Shown: positions 15,174 to 26,100 of the stretch, one piece after another
How the letters are laid out: every line of letters starts with the position of its first letter
How positions within the stretch are numbered: position 1 is the stretch's first letter
NCBI GenBank assembly: GCA_002450905.1
Contig: DKAT01000024.1
Location: forward strand, 118,809-169,802
DNA length: 50,994 nucleotides
From: Spirochaetia bacterium UBA6919
GTDB lineage: Bacteria; Spirochaetota; UBA6919
Direction: 5' to 3'
The notes under the pieces: generated by a model
Seen by the model: the letters and a program-made list of their open reading frames with translations, nothing else
What the model was told of the DNA's origin: nothing
Database searches by the model: none
Made by a program: the position numbers and the translations under genes

Positions 15174-16913
15174 CTATTGGTACTGCCGTTTAGAATAATT
15201 TTGGGTATCCTGAACCAATGATATACACTCCTTTCGGTAGCCATAGGGATCCTCTCCTCTGCTCTGCTGCATAATCTGGATGATCTTGTCATAACTAATA
15301 CCTTTGGTATACTGACTTTCCCTTAGTTTCTGTGCAAAATGTGCTACTCCAGCAGAGAATAGGAAATCACGGCTGGGATTCCTATTAAGAATCTCAGACT
15401 TTTTCAATGGTTTCTTGTAAAGACTACTCTGATCACCATCTGGTTGTTTATAGCGGAGTTTGAAGAATGCGATCTCATCATTAAATTGGGTATTGGTCTT
15501 CTTAACCCTCTTTCTGATTTCAGATGATTCTTTTCCATAACGTAAACCCGACTGAGCTTTTGCAGAACTGGTAAGGGTGATCTCATAAATTGCTGTAACA
15601 GTCTTTCCAGCACCAATCTCACCCGCATCTTTCTTATCATCATCAAAATCCTTCCTTGCAAGACGGCGGTTTTCATAGCCCAACAAACGATAAGAATGGA
15701 CATATTTTGGATTAAACTCAATCTGCATTTTCACATCCTTGGCTATAATCTGGAGCGTGGCGGAGAGTTCATCCACAAGCACTTTTCGACCCTCATTCAG
15801 ATTATCAATGTAGAAATAATTACCATTTCCCTTGCTGGAAAACTGTTTCATCGATCTATCATTCAGATTATACATTCCAAAACCAAGAACTGTAAGAGCA
15901 ATCCCAGATTTCCTCTTCTGTTCTATTAATTTGACAAGATCCCTATGATTTGAGATTCCCACATTAAAATCCCCGTCAGTAGCTAAGATTACCCGATTAA
16001 TTCCTCCTTGAATATAGGATTTTTCCGCCATCTTATACGCTAACTCTATTCCCTGCGAGCCATGAGTTGATCCACCTGCCTGAAGACTATCCAGAGCCTC
16101 TTCTATACGTTCTGTGTCATTTCCAGGCGTGGGTGGTAAAACTACTCCAGCTGCACCCGCATAAACAACCATACTAATACGATCTTTTGAGGTCATATTC
16201 TTTATTAATAACTTGAGTGATTGCTTGACCAGAGGTAATCTATCCCTACTCATCATAGATCCAGATACATCAATCAGGAATACTAGGTTGGATGAAGGTC
16301 TTTGGGATTTAGAAACTTTCTTTCCCTGTAACCCAATATGAAGGAGGTGACGATCCTTATCAAAGGGGGATGGAGCCATTTCCATCGTAATAGAGAATGG
16401 TAGATTTCCTATTGGGATTGGATAATTATAGGTAAAATAATTCACAAATTCTTCTACACGCACCGATGACTTAGGAGGTAATCGTCTTCGTCTCTTCAAA
16501 TAACGTCTGGCTATGGAATAACTAGCGGTATCCACATCAATACTAAACGTACTCACAGGTTCCACAAGAGGGCTTACCCGCTGATTCTCACCATAGTTCT
16601 CATATTTCTCATAATTACTGCCCTGACGATGATCTGTTCTTCTATAAGATGGTCTGGGTGGACCAATTCTCCTTCTAGACGATCTTTTTGAAGCGAATGT
16701 CAAACCTTCTTCTGAAAATGATTTTGAACCTCTGCTTTCATCTTCGCTAAATCCTTTTGATGCAGCACTTCTCTCATCATCAGAGTCATTTTGATCATAC
16801 TTACTATCTGTTTTAGCGTCAGATGGTTTCTGTTCCTTATGGGAAGAACCCCCGCAGGATACTATAATTAACATGTAAACAATAAATAATACTAAATATT
16901 TAAATAGTCTCAT
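15174..16913 (-). CDS. YfbK-like von Willebrand factor A lipoprotein
   Basis: This 579-residue protein has AAGGAG at the start. A lipoprotein signal ends at C20 (LIIVSC-GG). Residues 25-115 are a charged, low-complexity spacer rich in Ser, Lys, Asp and Arg. A YfbK-type N domain (about 118-205; STFSIDVDTASYS, VRVEEFVNYFTYNY) precedes a VWA domain with a complete MIDAS: DVSGSM (215-220), the Thr in GGSTHG and the Asp in TDGDFN. The C-terminal third is the domain that always accompanies it (DVKMQIEFNPKYV, GYENRRLA, GEIGAGKTVTAIYEI). The family is lipid-anchored with metal-dependent adhesion-site chemistry, but its partner is unknown. It is transcribed alone, convergent with the ParB-like gene. 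Confidence 0.92.
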   Translation of the reverse strand: MRLFKYLVLFIVYMLIIVSCGGSSHKEQKPSDAKTDSKYDQNDSDDERSAASKGFSEDESRGSKSFSEEGLTFASKRSSRRRIGPPRPSYRRTDHRQGSNYEKYENYGENQRVSPLVEPVSTFSIDVDTASYSIARRYLKRRRRLPPKSSVRVEEFVNYFTYNYPIPIGNLPFSITMEMAPSPFDKDRHLLHIGLQGKKVSKSQRPSSNLVFLIDVSGSMMSRDRLPLVKQSLKLLIKNMTSKDRISMVVYAGAAGVVLPPTPGNDTERIEEALDSLQAGGSTHGSQGIELAYKMAEKSYIQGGINRVILATDGDFNVGISNHRDLVKLIEQKRKSGIALTVLGFGMYNLNDRSMKQFSSKGNGNYFYIDNLNEGRKVLVDELSATLQIIAKDVKMQIEFNPKYVHSYRLLGYENRRLARKDFDDDKKDAGEIGAGKTVTAIYEITLTSSAKAQSGLRYGKESSEIRKRVKKTNTQFNDEIAFFKLRYKQPDGDQSSLYKKPLKKSEILNRNPSRDFLFSAGVAHFAQKLRESQYTKGISYDKIIQIMQQSRGEDPYGYRKECISLVQDTQNYSKRQYQ

Positions 16914-17133
16914 AAAAAGCTCCTTAAAAAAATATACTACGATAAAATAATATATACTATAAGAGAGTATTTAAATAGAAAATTTCTTTAAATATAAATA
17001 AAAAAATTCAAAAGGAATTGGGAAGAAAGAATTTTTGAAAAGGTGCATATAGTAAATAAAGATTTCATGAATATAAATATATAATATTTTTTTAATAACT
17101 CTGTTTTATCCAATGAATATTCTCTATAAATGA

Positions 17134-17162
17134 TTGACAAGTCCTATTAAATTTACTATTAT
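17134..17162 (+). promoter_or_regulatory. Sigma70 promoter of the aromatic amino acid operon
   Basis: -35 TTGACA (17134-17139), 17 bp, -10 TATTAT (17157-17162). It is the only strong promoter I see before pheA. The 397 bp gap from 16914 to 17310 also contains an ATACT/AGTAT dyad (16954-16970) just upstream of the VWA gene. Confidence 0.7.
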
Positions 17163-17168
17163 TAAACC

Positions 17169-17310
17169 AGATAGAATTCAAACAGGAGATAATCCTAAAT
17201 AGTTAATATTATAAATCTAATGGTGTTCTTGTCACTGAAGATATAAAATTATTTATAATAATTATAAAATAACTCGATAAATAATAAGAACATTTCACAG
17301 AGGTAAGGCT
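17169..17310 (+). promoter_or_regulatory. Leader of pheA mRNA, about 140 nt
   Basis: From the predicted start to the TTG codon. TGTTCTT (17224-17230) and AAGAACA (17286-17292) can pair around an AT-rich 55 nt loop, the second arm ending about 10 nt before the AGAGG ribosome site. An 8-codon frame with one Phe (17220-17246) lies inside but has no ribosome site. I see no T-box or terminator hairpin. A regulatory role is only a possibility. Confidence 0.3.
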
Positions 17311-18387
17311 TTGTCCCTGTTGGAGCCCTATAGGGCGCAAATTGATGAAATTGATAAAAAAATTATTGATCTCTTAAATGAGAGAACGAAAGTTGTATTG
17401 GAAATAGGTAAAATTAAAGAAGATAAAAAATTACCCTATTACCATCCCGAACGGGAAAAACTGATTTTCGACAAATTAAAGGCATATAATAAGGGAATTT
17501 TCCCAAATCATGTTATAGAAACTCTCTTTAGAGAAATCATATCCGCTTCAAGGAGTCTTGAAAAGAATCTATCTGTAGCTTACCTGGGACCAGAAGGTAC
17601 ATTCACTCATCTGGCATGCCTTAAGCAGTTTGGATCCTCAGTCAACACTATTCCAATGACGAGTATTCCTGATGTCTTTAAGGAAGTAAAAAATGATAAA
17701 GCAGATTATGGAGTTGTTCCTGTAGAAAACTCATATGAAGGTGTTGTTACTCATACACTGGATATGTTCATTGATTATCCCTTAAAGATATGCTCAGAGT
17801 TGTTTCTACCTATATCGCTATGTTTGTTGAGTCACCAGGAGAGCATTGATAAAATAAAAAAAATATATTCGCACCGCCAGCCTTTCGCTCAGTGCAGGCA
17901 GTGGGTAGAAAATAATTTGCCTCGTGCAGAGAAAATAGAAACCAGCAGTACGTCTAAAGCAGCCAGTCTTGTGGAATGGGATAAATACTCTGCAGCCATT
18001 GGAAGTGAAGTAGCCGCTGAAGTTTATAATTTGCGTATCCTTGCAAAAGATATCCAGGACTCCACTCATAACATGACACGATTTCTGGTTATCGGCAAAA
18101 ATACCTGTGAGCCTACTGGTTCTGATAAAACTTCATTAATCTGTGCTATAAATGATGATGTAGGAGCGCTATTAAAAATTTTAGAACCCTTTGAAAAAAG
18201 GCATATTAATCTTACAAAGATTGAATCAAGACCTTCACGGAAGAGACCTTGGGACTATCTGTTCTACATTGATGCAGAATCCCATATTTCAGATAATCAC
18301 TTGAAAGAAGCCATTGACGAGGTCAGGAAGGTTTGTTTAAATGTGAATATATTGGGGTCATACCCTAAAGGTGCTATTCCTGAATAA
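17311..18387 (+). CDS. pheA: Bifunctional chorismate mutase/prephenate dehydratase
   Basis: The start is a TTG at 17311 after AGAGGTAAGG. The 358 residues hold an AroQ-type chorismate mutase (1-85: IDEIDKKIIDLLNERTKVV, then YHPEREK), prephenate dehydratase (about 88-270: GPEGTFTHLAC, VPVENSYEGVVTHT, SHRQPFAQC, and TRFLVIG with the catalytic Thr-Arg-Phe) and a C-terminal ACT domain (275-350) with the Phe-binding ESRPSRKRPWDY motif. It converts chorismate through prephenate to phenylpyruvate in the cytoplasm, feedback-inhibited by phenylalanine through ACT. It is the first gene of a cluster with aroF (13 bp gap) and tyrA, so the operon commits carbon to Phe and Tyr. Confidence 0.96.
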   Translation: MSLLEPYRAQIDEIDKKIIDLLNERTKVVLEIGKIKEDKKLPYYHPEREKLIFDKLKAYNKGIFPNHVIETLFREIISASRSLEKNLSVAYLGPEGTFTHLACLKQFGSSVNTIPMTSIPDVFKEVKNDKADYGVVPVENSYEGVVTHTLDMFIDYPLKICSELFLPISLCLLSHQESIDKIKKIYSHRQPFAQCRQWVENNLPRAEKIETSSTSKAASLVEWDKYSAAIGSEVAAEVYNLRILAKDIQDSTHNMTRFLVIGKNTCEPTGSDKTSLICAINDDVGALLKILEPFEKRHINLTKIESRPSRKRPWDYLFYIDAESHISDNHLKEAIDEVRKVCLNVNILGSYPKGAIPE

Positions 18388-18400
18388 TTAGGAGCTTATA

Positions 18401-19417
18401 ATGATAATTGTATTAAAACCAACTATAACTAAAGATGAAATAGATCATATCATAAAGAAAATCGAGTCCCTTGGATTGAAAACAAGTATTTCCAATGGGA
18501 GTGAAAGAACTGTTATCGGTGTCATCGGGGATGAGAGAAAGCTATTAAACAAACCTATTGAAGCTATTGATGGTGTAGAAAAGGTAATGCCAGTCCTGAA
18601 ACCATATAAATTAGCAAGCAGAGAGTTTCATCCAGATAATAGTATTATTAATATTGGGTCAAAAACAATTGGTGGTAAATCTCTTGCTATAATCGCTGGT
18701 CCCTGCACCGTTGAAACTGAAGAACAAACGATTAACACAGCTAAATTAGTTAAGCAGGCAGGGGCAACAATACTTCGTGGCGGAGCATTTAAACCAAGAA
18801 CATCTCCATATAGCTTCCAGGGTCATGGCGAAGATGGTTTGAAAATTCTAGCTAATGCACGTCAAGAAACAGGATTATCAATTTGTACCGAGGTCATGGA
18901 TACCCGTGACGTTGATTTAGTCTATAAATATTCTGATATATTACAGATTGGAACAAGAAATATGCAAAACTTCAACCTCTTAATGGAAGTTGGAAAAACA
19001 GATAAGCCTGTTTTATTAAAAAGAGGTTTGAGTGCAACAGTTAAAGAATGGTTAATGAGTGCTGAATATATTATGTCACAGGGTAATCAACAGGTTATTT
19101 TATGCGAAAGAGGGATCAGAACTTTTGAAACAAGCACAAGAAATACCCTTGATGTCACAGCTGTCCCTGTCATAAAGGAATTAAGTCATCTCCCTATTAT
19201 CATTGATCCAAGCCATGCCTGTGGTAAACGGGCTTATGTGGGCGTACTCGCTAAATCGGGTATTGCAGCAGGTGCTGATGGACTCCTTATTGAAGTGCAT
19301 CATAATCCAGAAGAGGCATTGGTTGATGGAGATCAGAGTCTTACCCCTCAGGAGTTCACTCAGATCATGAATGAATTACGACTCATTGCTCAAGCAGTCA
19401 ATAGAGAATTAGAATAG
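18401..19417 (+). CDS. aroF: 3-deoxy-7-phosphoheptulonate (DAHP) synthase, type I-beta
   Basis: The 338-residue protein has an N-terminal ferredoxin-like (ACT-like) regulatory domain (1-70), then the TIM-barrel catalytic domain with IAGPCTVET, LRGGAFKPRTSPYSFQG, the LLKRG motif, ILCERGIRTFE and IIDPSHACGKR. Cys in GPCTVE, His in DPSHACG and the acidic residues near VHHNPEEALVDGDQSL supply the metal site. It condenses PEP and erythrose 4-phosphate, the first step of the shikimate pathway. The N-terminal domain is the arrangement in Thermotoga-type enzymes, where Tyr and Phe inhibit. The start is ATG with AGGAG at about 7 bp. Placement between pheA and tyrA supports allosteric control by the end products. 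Confidence 0.96.
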   Translation: MIIVLKPTITKDEIDHIIKKIESLGLKTSISNGSERTVIGVIGDERKLLNKPIEAIDGVEKVMPVLKPYKLASREFHPDNSIINIGSKTIGGKSLAIIAGPCTVETEEQTINTAKLVKQAGATILRGGAFKPRTSPYSFQGHGEDGLKILANARQETGLSICTEVMDTRDVDLVYKYSDILQIGTRNMQNFNLLMEVGKTDKPVLLKRGLSATVKEWLMSAEYIMSQGNQQVILCERGIRTFETSTRNTLDVTAVPVIKELSHLPIIIDPSHACGKRAYVGVLAKSGIAAGADGLLIEVHHNPEEALVDGDQSLTPQEFTQIMNELRLIAQAVNRELE

Positions 19418-19502
19418 TTTATATCTTTGGATTAGTTAGGAAAATTAAAACCTATAATCTTTTAAAATAAATATAGCAATAGTTTTAGACGAGGCAAAAT
19501 AG

Positions 19503-20366
19503 TTGGAGGATGTGAAAAAGATTGGTATCATTGGTGTTGGGTTGTTGGGTGGAGCCATTGGCTTATGTATCAAGGAAAAATACCCTCATATCCTTGTAAT
19601 CGGTGTTGGACGAAATGAAAACAATTTAAAAAATGCATTGAAGCTAAATGCAATAGATAATTATATAGCTAACTATGATCATGGATTGGAAGATTGCGAT
19701 ATAATCATTATTGCGACTCCAATAAGTACTATAACAAAGATTTTTTTTAATATATTACCACAGTTAAAGCCACAGGCCATTGTTACAGATGTGGGTAGCA
19801 CGAAAAACCTTATTTGTAGTGAAATTGCAAAAAATGATCAGGCTAAACAATTTTTTATTGGATCGCATCCCATGGCTGGATCAGAAAAAAATGGGATTGA
19901 AGCTTCAACCCCAGATCTATATCTTAATGCAATTGTTGTTGTTATTGAAAATTCATATACAAATAAAAAAAAATTAAATACTCTGATCTCTTTCTGGAAG
20001 GCTCTTGGAGCTAATATTATTTTAATGTCTGCAGAACAACACGACCGTATCGTTGCTCAAACAAGTCATCTACCCCATGTTCTTGCAAGTTCTCTGGCAT
20101 ATTTCTTATCAAATAATCTTTCAGAAAATGAAAAAAAGATCAAATTATTTGGAAAAGGTCTTCTGGACACAACCCGGATTGCAGAAGGTGATCCTAATAT
20201 CTGGCTTGATATCATTATTTCAAATAAAAATAATATTTTAGAATCTATAAATGTCTTTAAAAATGCCTTAAATTATTTTGAGAATATCATTCAACTTGAC
20301 AATAAAAAAGAAATTACAGAGTATCTCAATCAAGGTAGACAATATAGAAAACAAATTACTATTTAA
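19503..20366 (+). CDS. tyrA: Prephenate dehydrogenase (TyrA)
   Basis: The start is a TTG at 19503 with GAGG at 8 bp; a GTG at 19512 is too near its GGAGG to be used. The 287 residues contain the Rossmann motif GVGLLGGAIG (11-20), ATPISTI, VTDVGSTK, the catalytic-region motif GSHPMAGSEKNG and, in the helical half, the His of TSHLPHVLAS, all typical of TyrA. It oxidatively decarboxylates prephenate to 4-hydroxyphenylpyruvate, the Tyr branch. There is no ACT domain and no fused mutase, so chorismate mutase comes from PheA. It is followed by rpsA after 23 bp, a tight enough gap that ribosomal protein S1 may be read through from here. Confidence 0.94.
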   Translation: MEDVKKIGIIGVGLLGGAIGLCIKEKYPHILVIGVGRNENNLKNALKLNAIDNYIANYDHGLEDCDIIIIATPISTITKIFFNILPQLKPQAIVTDVGSTKNLICSEIAKNDQAKQFFIGSHPMAGSEKNGIEASTPDLYLNAIVVVIENSYTNKKKLNTLISFWKALGANIILMSAEQHDRIVAQTSHLPHVLASSLAYFLSNNLSENEKKIKLFGKGLLDTTRIAEGDPNIWLDIIISNKNNILESINVFKNALNYFENIIQLDNKKEITEYLNQGRQYRKQITI

Positions 20367-20389
20367 TACCCAATTCAAGGAGTTCATTT

Positions 20390-22162
20390 ATGGCAAAGAA
20401 AATTGTCATCGCCAATAAAAAAATTAAAGACTCAAATCAAGAAAATACAGGAAATAATACCATGGAAGATCATAAAACTTTTAATAGTAAAGCCATGAAA
20501 TCAGAGAATTTTGAAGAAATGTTTGAACAATCTATGGCTGATTTTAATCAAGGTGAAATTATTCACGGAAGAGTCGTAATTATACAAGGGGATGATGTCT
20601 TTGTTGATGTTGGATATAAATCAGATGGTAAAATCAGCTTGACTGAGTTTGATGATCCTGTTCAGATTGGTGATGAAATAAGTGTAATGATGATAAATAC
20701 TGAAGATGAACAGGGAAATATTGTCTTAAGCAAGCGAAAGGCTGATTCTATCTATGGACAAAAATTAATTGAAGATGCATATAAGAATAACAAACCTATT
20801 CAAGCGAAAGTTATCAAAGAAATCAAAGGTGGATTCACTGTTTCACTATACGGTATTGAAGGATTTGTTCCTGGATCACAAATCGATATCAAAAAGGATT
20901 CCCAGGCTAATTATATAGGCAATAAATTTCAGTTTAAAATCATGAAATACGCAACTGGAAAGGGAAATATTATCCTCTCAAGAAAAGTCTTTTTAGAAGA
21001 GGAATTATATCAAAAACAAGATGAATATTTTAAACAAATAAAAGAAGGAACAAAGGTTAATGGTGTTATTAAAACGGTTCTTGACTATGGTGCATTTATT
21101 GAGCTTGATGATTTCATACATGGCTTTGTCCATATAACTGATCTCACATGGAATCACATTAAATCCTGTAAGGAAGTACTATCTTTGGGTGACAGTATAG
21201 AAGCCCTCGTTCTGAAAGTTGATCATGAAAATAAGAAAATTAATCTCGGTATAAAACAACTGCAAACAGACCCTTGGAAACAATTCTACACAAACCATCA
21301 GCCCAATGACATGCTGGAAGGAGAAGTGATAAGACTTACTGATTTTGGTGCATTTATCAAAGTGGATGAAGGAATCGAAGGCTTGATTCATGTCAAGGAA
21401 TTATCTTGGACCAAACGAATAAGCCACCCTAAAGAAATTTTAAAAGTCGGAAACAAAATCCAGGCCGTCATTCTCAATATGGATGATGAAAATAGAAAGC
21501 TATCTCTAAGTCTCAGACAAGTTTTGCCAAACCCCTGGGATGATATCGAAGATCGTTATCCTAAAGGACGCAAAGTTAAGGGTAAAATTAAAAATATTAC
21601 TAATTTCGGGGTATTCATTGAACTGGAAAACGAACTTGTTGGGATGCTCCATGCCAATGATATTGACTGGACCAAAAAATCAAATAACCTTAAAAAGGAA
21701 AATCAATTTGAAATAGGGAATGAAATAGATGTTGTTATCCTTGAAACCAATAATAAAGATAAAACAATTTCACTTGGCTTAAAACAGTTATTGGATAATC
21801 CATGGGAAATCTATCGCGCAAATCATCCCAAAGGATCCATCGTTTCTGGAAAGATCACTAAAGTTACTGAGTCTGGTGTTATCATTCAGCTTGAAAAAGA
21901 ATTGGAAGGCTTTCTACACGCCTCTGAAATGAACAAAAAACGCGAAGACAAAGTAGAAGACACCTATAAAGTTGATGACGATATCAAATGTCTTATAAAA
22001 TCTTACGATATAAAGAAAAGTAAAATCACACTCAGTATCAGAGATTACGAAAAACGCCTTGAACAGGAAACTATTAATAAATACATCGTTACTAAGGATG
22101 AATCGGACAATGACTCTGTCACCCTTGGCGATATCATAAAAATAAATAATATACAGGAATAA
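20390..22162 (+). CDS. rpsA: 30S ribosomal protein S1
   Basis: The 590-residue protein has CAAGGAG before the ATG. After a charged 45-residue N-terminal tail come six S1 (OB-fold) repeats at about 54-118, 138-200, 220-285, 305-371, 392-460 and 480-545, several with the GAFIELDD/GAFIKVDEG...HV signature. A C-terminal tail follows. S1 delivers mRNA to the 30S subunit and helps unstructured or weak-SD messages bind, which matters here because several genes in the window lack Shine-Dalgarno sequences. Its length is close to that of S1 in diderm bacteria. It sits behind tyrA and 2 bp before a TPR membrane protein gene. Confidence 0.96.
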   Translation: MAKKIVIANKKIKDSNQENTGNNTMEDHKTFNSKAMKSENFEEMFEQSMADFNQGEIIHGRVVIIQGDDVFVDVGYKSDGKISLTEFDDPVQIGDEISVMMINTEDEQGNIVLSKRKADSIYGQKLIEDAYKNNKPIQAKVIKEIKGGFTVSLYGIEGFVPGSQIDIKKDSQANYIGNKFQFKIMKYATGKGNIILSRKVFLEEELYQKQDEYFKQIKEGTKVNGVIKTVLDYGAFIELDDFIHGFVHITDLTWNHIKSCKEVLSLGDSIEALVLKVDHENKKINLGIKQLQTDPWKQFYTNHQPNDMLEGEVIRLTDFGAFIKVDEGIEGLIHVKELSWTKRISHPKEILKVGNKIQAVILNMDDENRKLSLSLRQVLPNPWDDIEDRYPKGRKVKGKIKNITNFGVFIELENELVGMLHANDIDWTKKSNNLKKENQFEIGNEIDVVILETNNKDKTISLGLKQLLDNPWEIYRANHPKGSIVSGKITKVTESGVIIQLEKELEGFLHASEMNKKREDKVEDTYKVDDDIKCLIKSYDIKKSKITLSIRDYEKRLEQETINKYIVTKDESDNDSVTLGDIIKINNIQE

Positions 22163-22164
22163 CA

Positions 22165-23067
22165 ATGGCTGAAAAGAATATCCCATCAGAAGATAATAAA
22201 ATAATTAATCCAAAAATGAAACATGTTAAAGGTCAACAGGAAGTTGAAACAGTTGATTGGTTCTTTGAATTGGGTTCAAAAGTTACTAAATATATTTATG
22301 ACAATAAAAAAAAGGTGCTAATCATCTGCCTATCTTTCGTTTTCATTCTGGCTGGTATCCTATTTACAAATTATATGATAAAAAAGTCACATTTAAAGAC
22401 CAGTGATCAATTTTATAGTGCAACATCTGATTTCGCTCAAAAAGTTCAGAAAATAGAATCCGATAAGCTAAATACAGGAAAGCTCTTGGATAAAGACGTT
22501 ACAAATGCTGTAGAGGGCTATTCACAGCTCACCAAAGCAAACGGAACGGAAGCAGTCCTATCCATGTTTAATCTTGGTGTAATTTACTATTCAATTCAAA
22601 ATTTTGATGCCGCAAGTGGATATTTCAAAGATATTTATGATAAAAATAAAGACTTTCCATTCTCATATATTGCCCTACATAACCTTGGAACTTCCCTTAT
22701 AAACAGTGCTTACTATAAACAATCTAAAAAAGAATATCAAAAGGCAATTGACACTTATCAGGCTGCTATTAAAACTTTTGATACCCAGGAACAAAAATTC
22801 CCTAAATCTCCTAATTTACCAACTGCCTTTCGGATGATTGGAATTTCATGGGAGTATATTGCAGAATGTCAACTTCTTTTAAATCAAAAAGATAAAACAA
22901 AAACTTCTTTTGAAAACAGCATTAAATCTTATAAAAAAGCTATTGAATACTTTAAAAAGTTTCAGTTCCTAACTGAAGCAGACCACGCCTTACAAAGTTT
23001 CACAGATAAAATTAATCTCAGTATAAGACGTGTCGAAGTAAAATTAAATCTGTTAAATAAATCCTAA
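22165..23067 (+). CDS. TPR-repeat single-pass membrane protein
   Basis: The 300 residues comprise a cytoplasmic N-terminal segment (1-48), one transmembrane helix (about 49-70; KKVLIICLSFVFILAGILF) and a periplasmic region of helical hairpins (about 95-290) with TPR-like spacing (LGVIYYSIQNFDAASGYFKD, LHNLGTSLINSAYYKQSKKE, SYKKAIEYFKKF). The layout resembles YfgM/TPR_21-type proteins that act as periplasmic chaperone adaptors near the translocon, though similarity is only architectural. The start is ATG with AGGAA at 8 bp. It begins 2 bp after the rpsA stop, so it is almost certainly co-transcribed. Confidence 0.8.
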   Translation: MAEKNIPSEDNKIINPKMKHVKGQQEVETVDWFFELGSKVTKYIYDNKKKVLIICLSFVFILAGILFTNYMIKKSHLKTSDQFYSATSDFAQKVQKIESDKLNTGKLLDKDVTNAVEGYSQLTKANGTEAVLSMFNLGVIYYSIQNFDAASGYFKDIYDKNKDFPFSYIALHNLGTSLINSAYYKQSKKEYQKAIDTYQAAIKTFDTQEQKFPKSPNLPTAFRMIGISWEYIAECQLLLNQKDKTKTSFENSIKSYKKAIEYFKKFQFLTEADHALQSFTDKINLSIRRVEVKLNLLNKS

Positions 23068-23121
23068 AATTATTTTTGTCCCCTGAAAAGCGAGGAATAT
23101 TTCAAAATTCTGTTATATACG

Positions 23122-26100
23122 CTATTTTTCAATTATTCTATCTTGATTCCTAAAGAATAATAAATAAAGACAGGGTATAAATAATAGAGAAACCAGCGTA
23201 GAATAAGAAAGTCCTCCAATAACGGCAAAAGCCAGAGATATCTGCATTTCGCTACCCTCTCCTATCCCGATAGCAAGTGGGATTAATGCACAAATCGTCG
23301 TAAGGGTAGTCATTAAAATAGGCCTGAGTCGTTTTGCACCCGCATCAATGATGGCATCGATTAAAGAAATCCCACCCCCCTGGTGTCTTTGCATAATAAA
23401 ATCGACAAGGATGATAGAATTATTCACCACAATTCCGGTAAGCATAATAGAGCCAATAAATCCTTGTATATCAAATGTTTTTCCACTTAAATAAAATATC
23501 AATATAACGCCAGTAAACGCAAGTGGCACAGTAAACATAATAACAAACGGTGCTTTAAAAGACTCAAATTGTGCAGCCATCACCATATAAACTAAACAGA
23601 CAGCTAAAATCAGTCCGGTCATCAATTCAGAGTATGCTTTCGTCTGTTCTTCAAAAATTCCCCCATAATTTATATAGAAATTTTCATATTTCTTGTTAAA
23701 ATCAATATCAGAAAGAGCTCTTTTAATTTCATTTAGCATAGTTTGAGTGTCACGACCAGCTACTCCCCCCTGAATATAGATTACCCTTTGTTGATTTAAT
23801 CTTTCAATCACGATAGGACCTATATCCCTTTTTATCTTTATCAAATTCTTAAATAAAATCTTTTCCTTCTCATTGATAGGATAAGACAGCCCCTCAATAT
23901 TCTTTATACTATTGATTTGATCTTGATTTATCCGGACACGAATATCATATTCATATTCTCCATCGGTATATCTGCTGGCTACTTCTCCTAGAACTGCTGT
24001 TTGAAGGTACTTTCCAATATCATTGACTGATAATCCCATGCTACGAGCCTTTTCCCGATCTACTGAAATTGTTAATTCAGGACTGCCCAATTCTCTTGAG
24101 TTTCTAAGATATGTAAATCCCTTTATCTTCCTCAATCTTGACATAATATCTTTAGCTAACAAATCTCCTTTTATAAGATCATGCCCCATAATTTCAAGAT
24201 TAACACGATCTTCACCACCACTCATAATACGAAATAAAAAAAAACTACTTTCTCTAATGCGTAATCTAATATGTTTTATACTTTTAAGTCTGTTTTGCAT
24301 TTGCTTAACAATTTGCTTCACCCCTATTTTTCTGATTTCAAGATCTTTTAAATAAATATCCATGTATCCAGCATTCTCTTGTTGTCTTCGATATCCTGAT
24401 TGCCCTACACGAGTATAAATCACATCGATGACATTTTTAAAGTCTTTAAGAAGAATACTTTCAATCTCAAAAAACTTTTTACCTGTTGTCTCAATATTTA
24501 TTCCAGCCGACATGTCTCCATTTATTCTAATTTCACCCTCGTCTGTATCAGTCATAAAATCGAAACCTATGAATCGTACAAGGAATATGGATAAAGCGAA
24601 AATAGAGGCAAATATTGAAATAGTGATTTTATTATGCTTCAAACAAATGTTAAGAAATGATATAAAATCCTTTTCGATGGTGTCTAAAATTAAAACCATC
24701 GTCTTTTCTAAGGTTTGGAATAATTTATGGCGTTTATCCTGTTGAAAAATATGCAAGAATCGGGAAGAGAAGGCAGGAATCATCGTAAGCGCTACAAATA
24801 ATGAGCATATTAGAGAGAAGCTTACCATATATGCAAGCTGAGAAAACATAATTCCAGTAATTCCTTCAAAAAAGAATAGTGGAAGAAATACTACAATTGT
24901 TGTTAAAGTAGAAACAATAATAGCATTAGCAACTTCAGATGTTCCTTTGAGTGATGCTTCTATACTATTAAGAGTATCTATACGGTGACGATAAATATTT
25001 TCCATCACAACGACAGAGTTATCAACAAGCATACCAATACCAAGTGCCAATCCACCAAATGACATCATATTGAGTGTAAATTTAGCACCATAAATAAAAA
25101 TAAAAGTTGCTATCACTGAAACGACCATAGATAGGCTAATAATAAACGTGCTTCTAAAATTTCTTAAGAAAATCACAAGGACTAGAACAGCAATAAACGC
25201 TCCATATAAGGCTGAGCTTTGAACATTAGAAATTGACCTCTTAACATAGATGGATGTATCGCGAATAGTGCGAATATAAACCCCCCTTTCTTTTAATATA
25301 GGGTCTTTTTGAAGGCGTCTGATTTCTTTGTGTATTCTCTCCGCAGTTTTGACAGTATTTGATTTGGCTTGCTTGATCATCCGCAGGGTCAGAGCTGGCA
25401 CACCATTAACCCGAATGAATGTTTTGACATCCCGTATTCCATCTTCAACTGTTGCTATATCTTTAATTTTAACAGAAATCTCATTTATCCGTTTTACTAC
25501 AATATTATTTATTTCCTGAACGGATTTAAATTTGCCCTGTGCTCTTAATATATATTTTTTATTTTTAATATTCATGTCTCCAATTGCAACGTCCACATTT
25601 TCATTTTTAATTGCAGTAACTACATCCTTTAAAGTAAGATTTTTTGCCTGGAGCTGATTGTAATTAACATTCACATGGACTTCTCTCTCTAAACCACCCT
25701 CTATTTCTGCTTGTGCGACACCTTCAATTCTCTCAAATCTTGCCTTAAGGACTTTTTCAGTGAAAGCACGTAATTTAACCCTGCTCATTTCACCACTCAC
25801 ACCGACCCATAAGATAGGAATAGCGTTAACATCAAATTTAAGAATAACTGGTTGTTTTGCATCAGTAGGTAGAATATCCTTTAACTGATCTAATTTTGAC
25901 CGAAGATCATTTACTGCAACATCCAGATTATGACCCCATTTGTACCTTAGTCTCACAATACTTCTACCTTCATAAGAGTTTGATGTAAGACTATCAATAG
26001 ATTCAATAGAGGCAGCTACTTCTTCAATAGGTTTTGTAACAAGGGTTTCAATTTCATAAGGGGATACTCCTTCGTATTCAGTAATGACAGTGAGGATAGG

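Noticed and set aside
17169..17310. T-box or Phe attenuator upstream of pheA
   Set aside because: No T-box core sequence, no terminator hairpin, and the short frame has a single Phe codon with no ribosome site.
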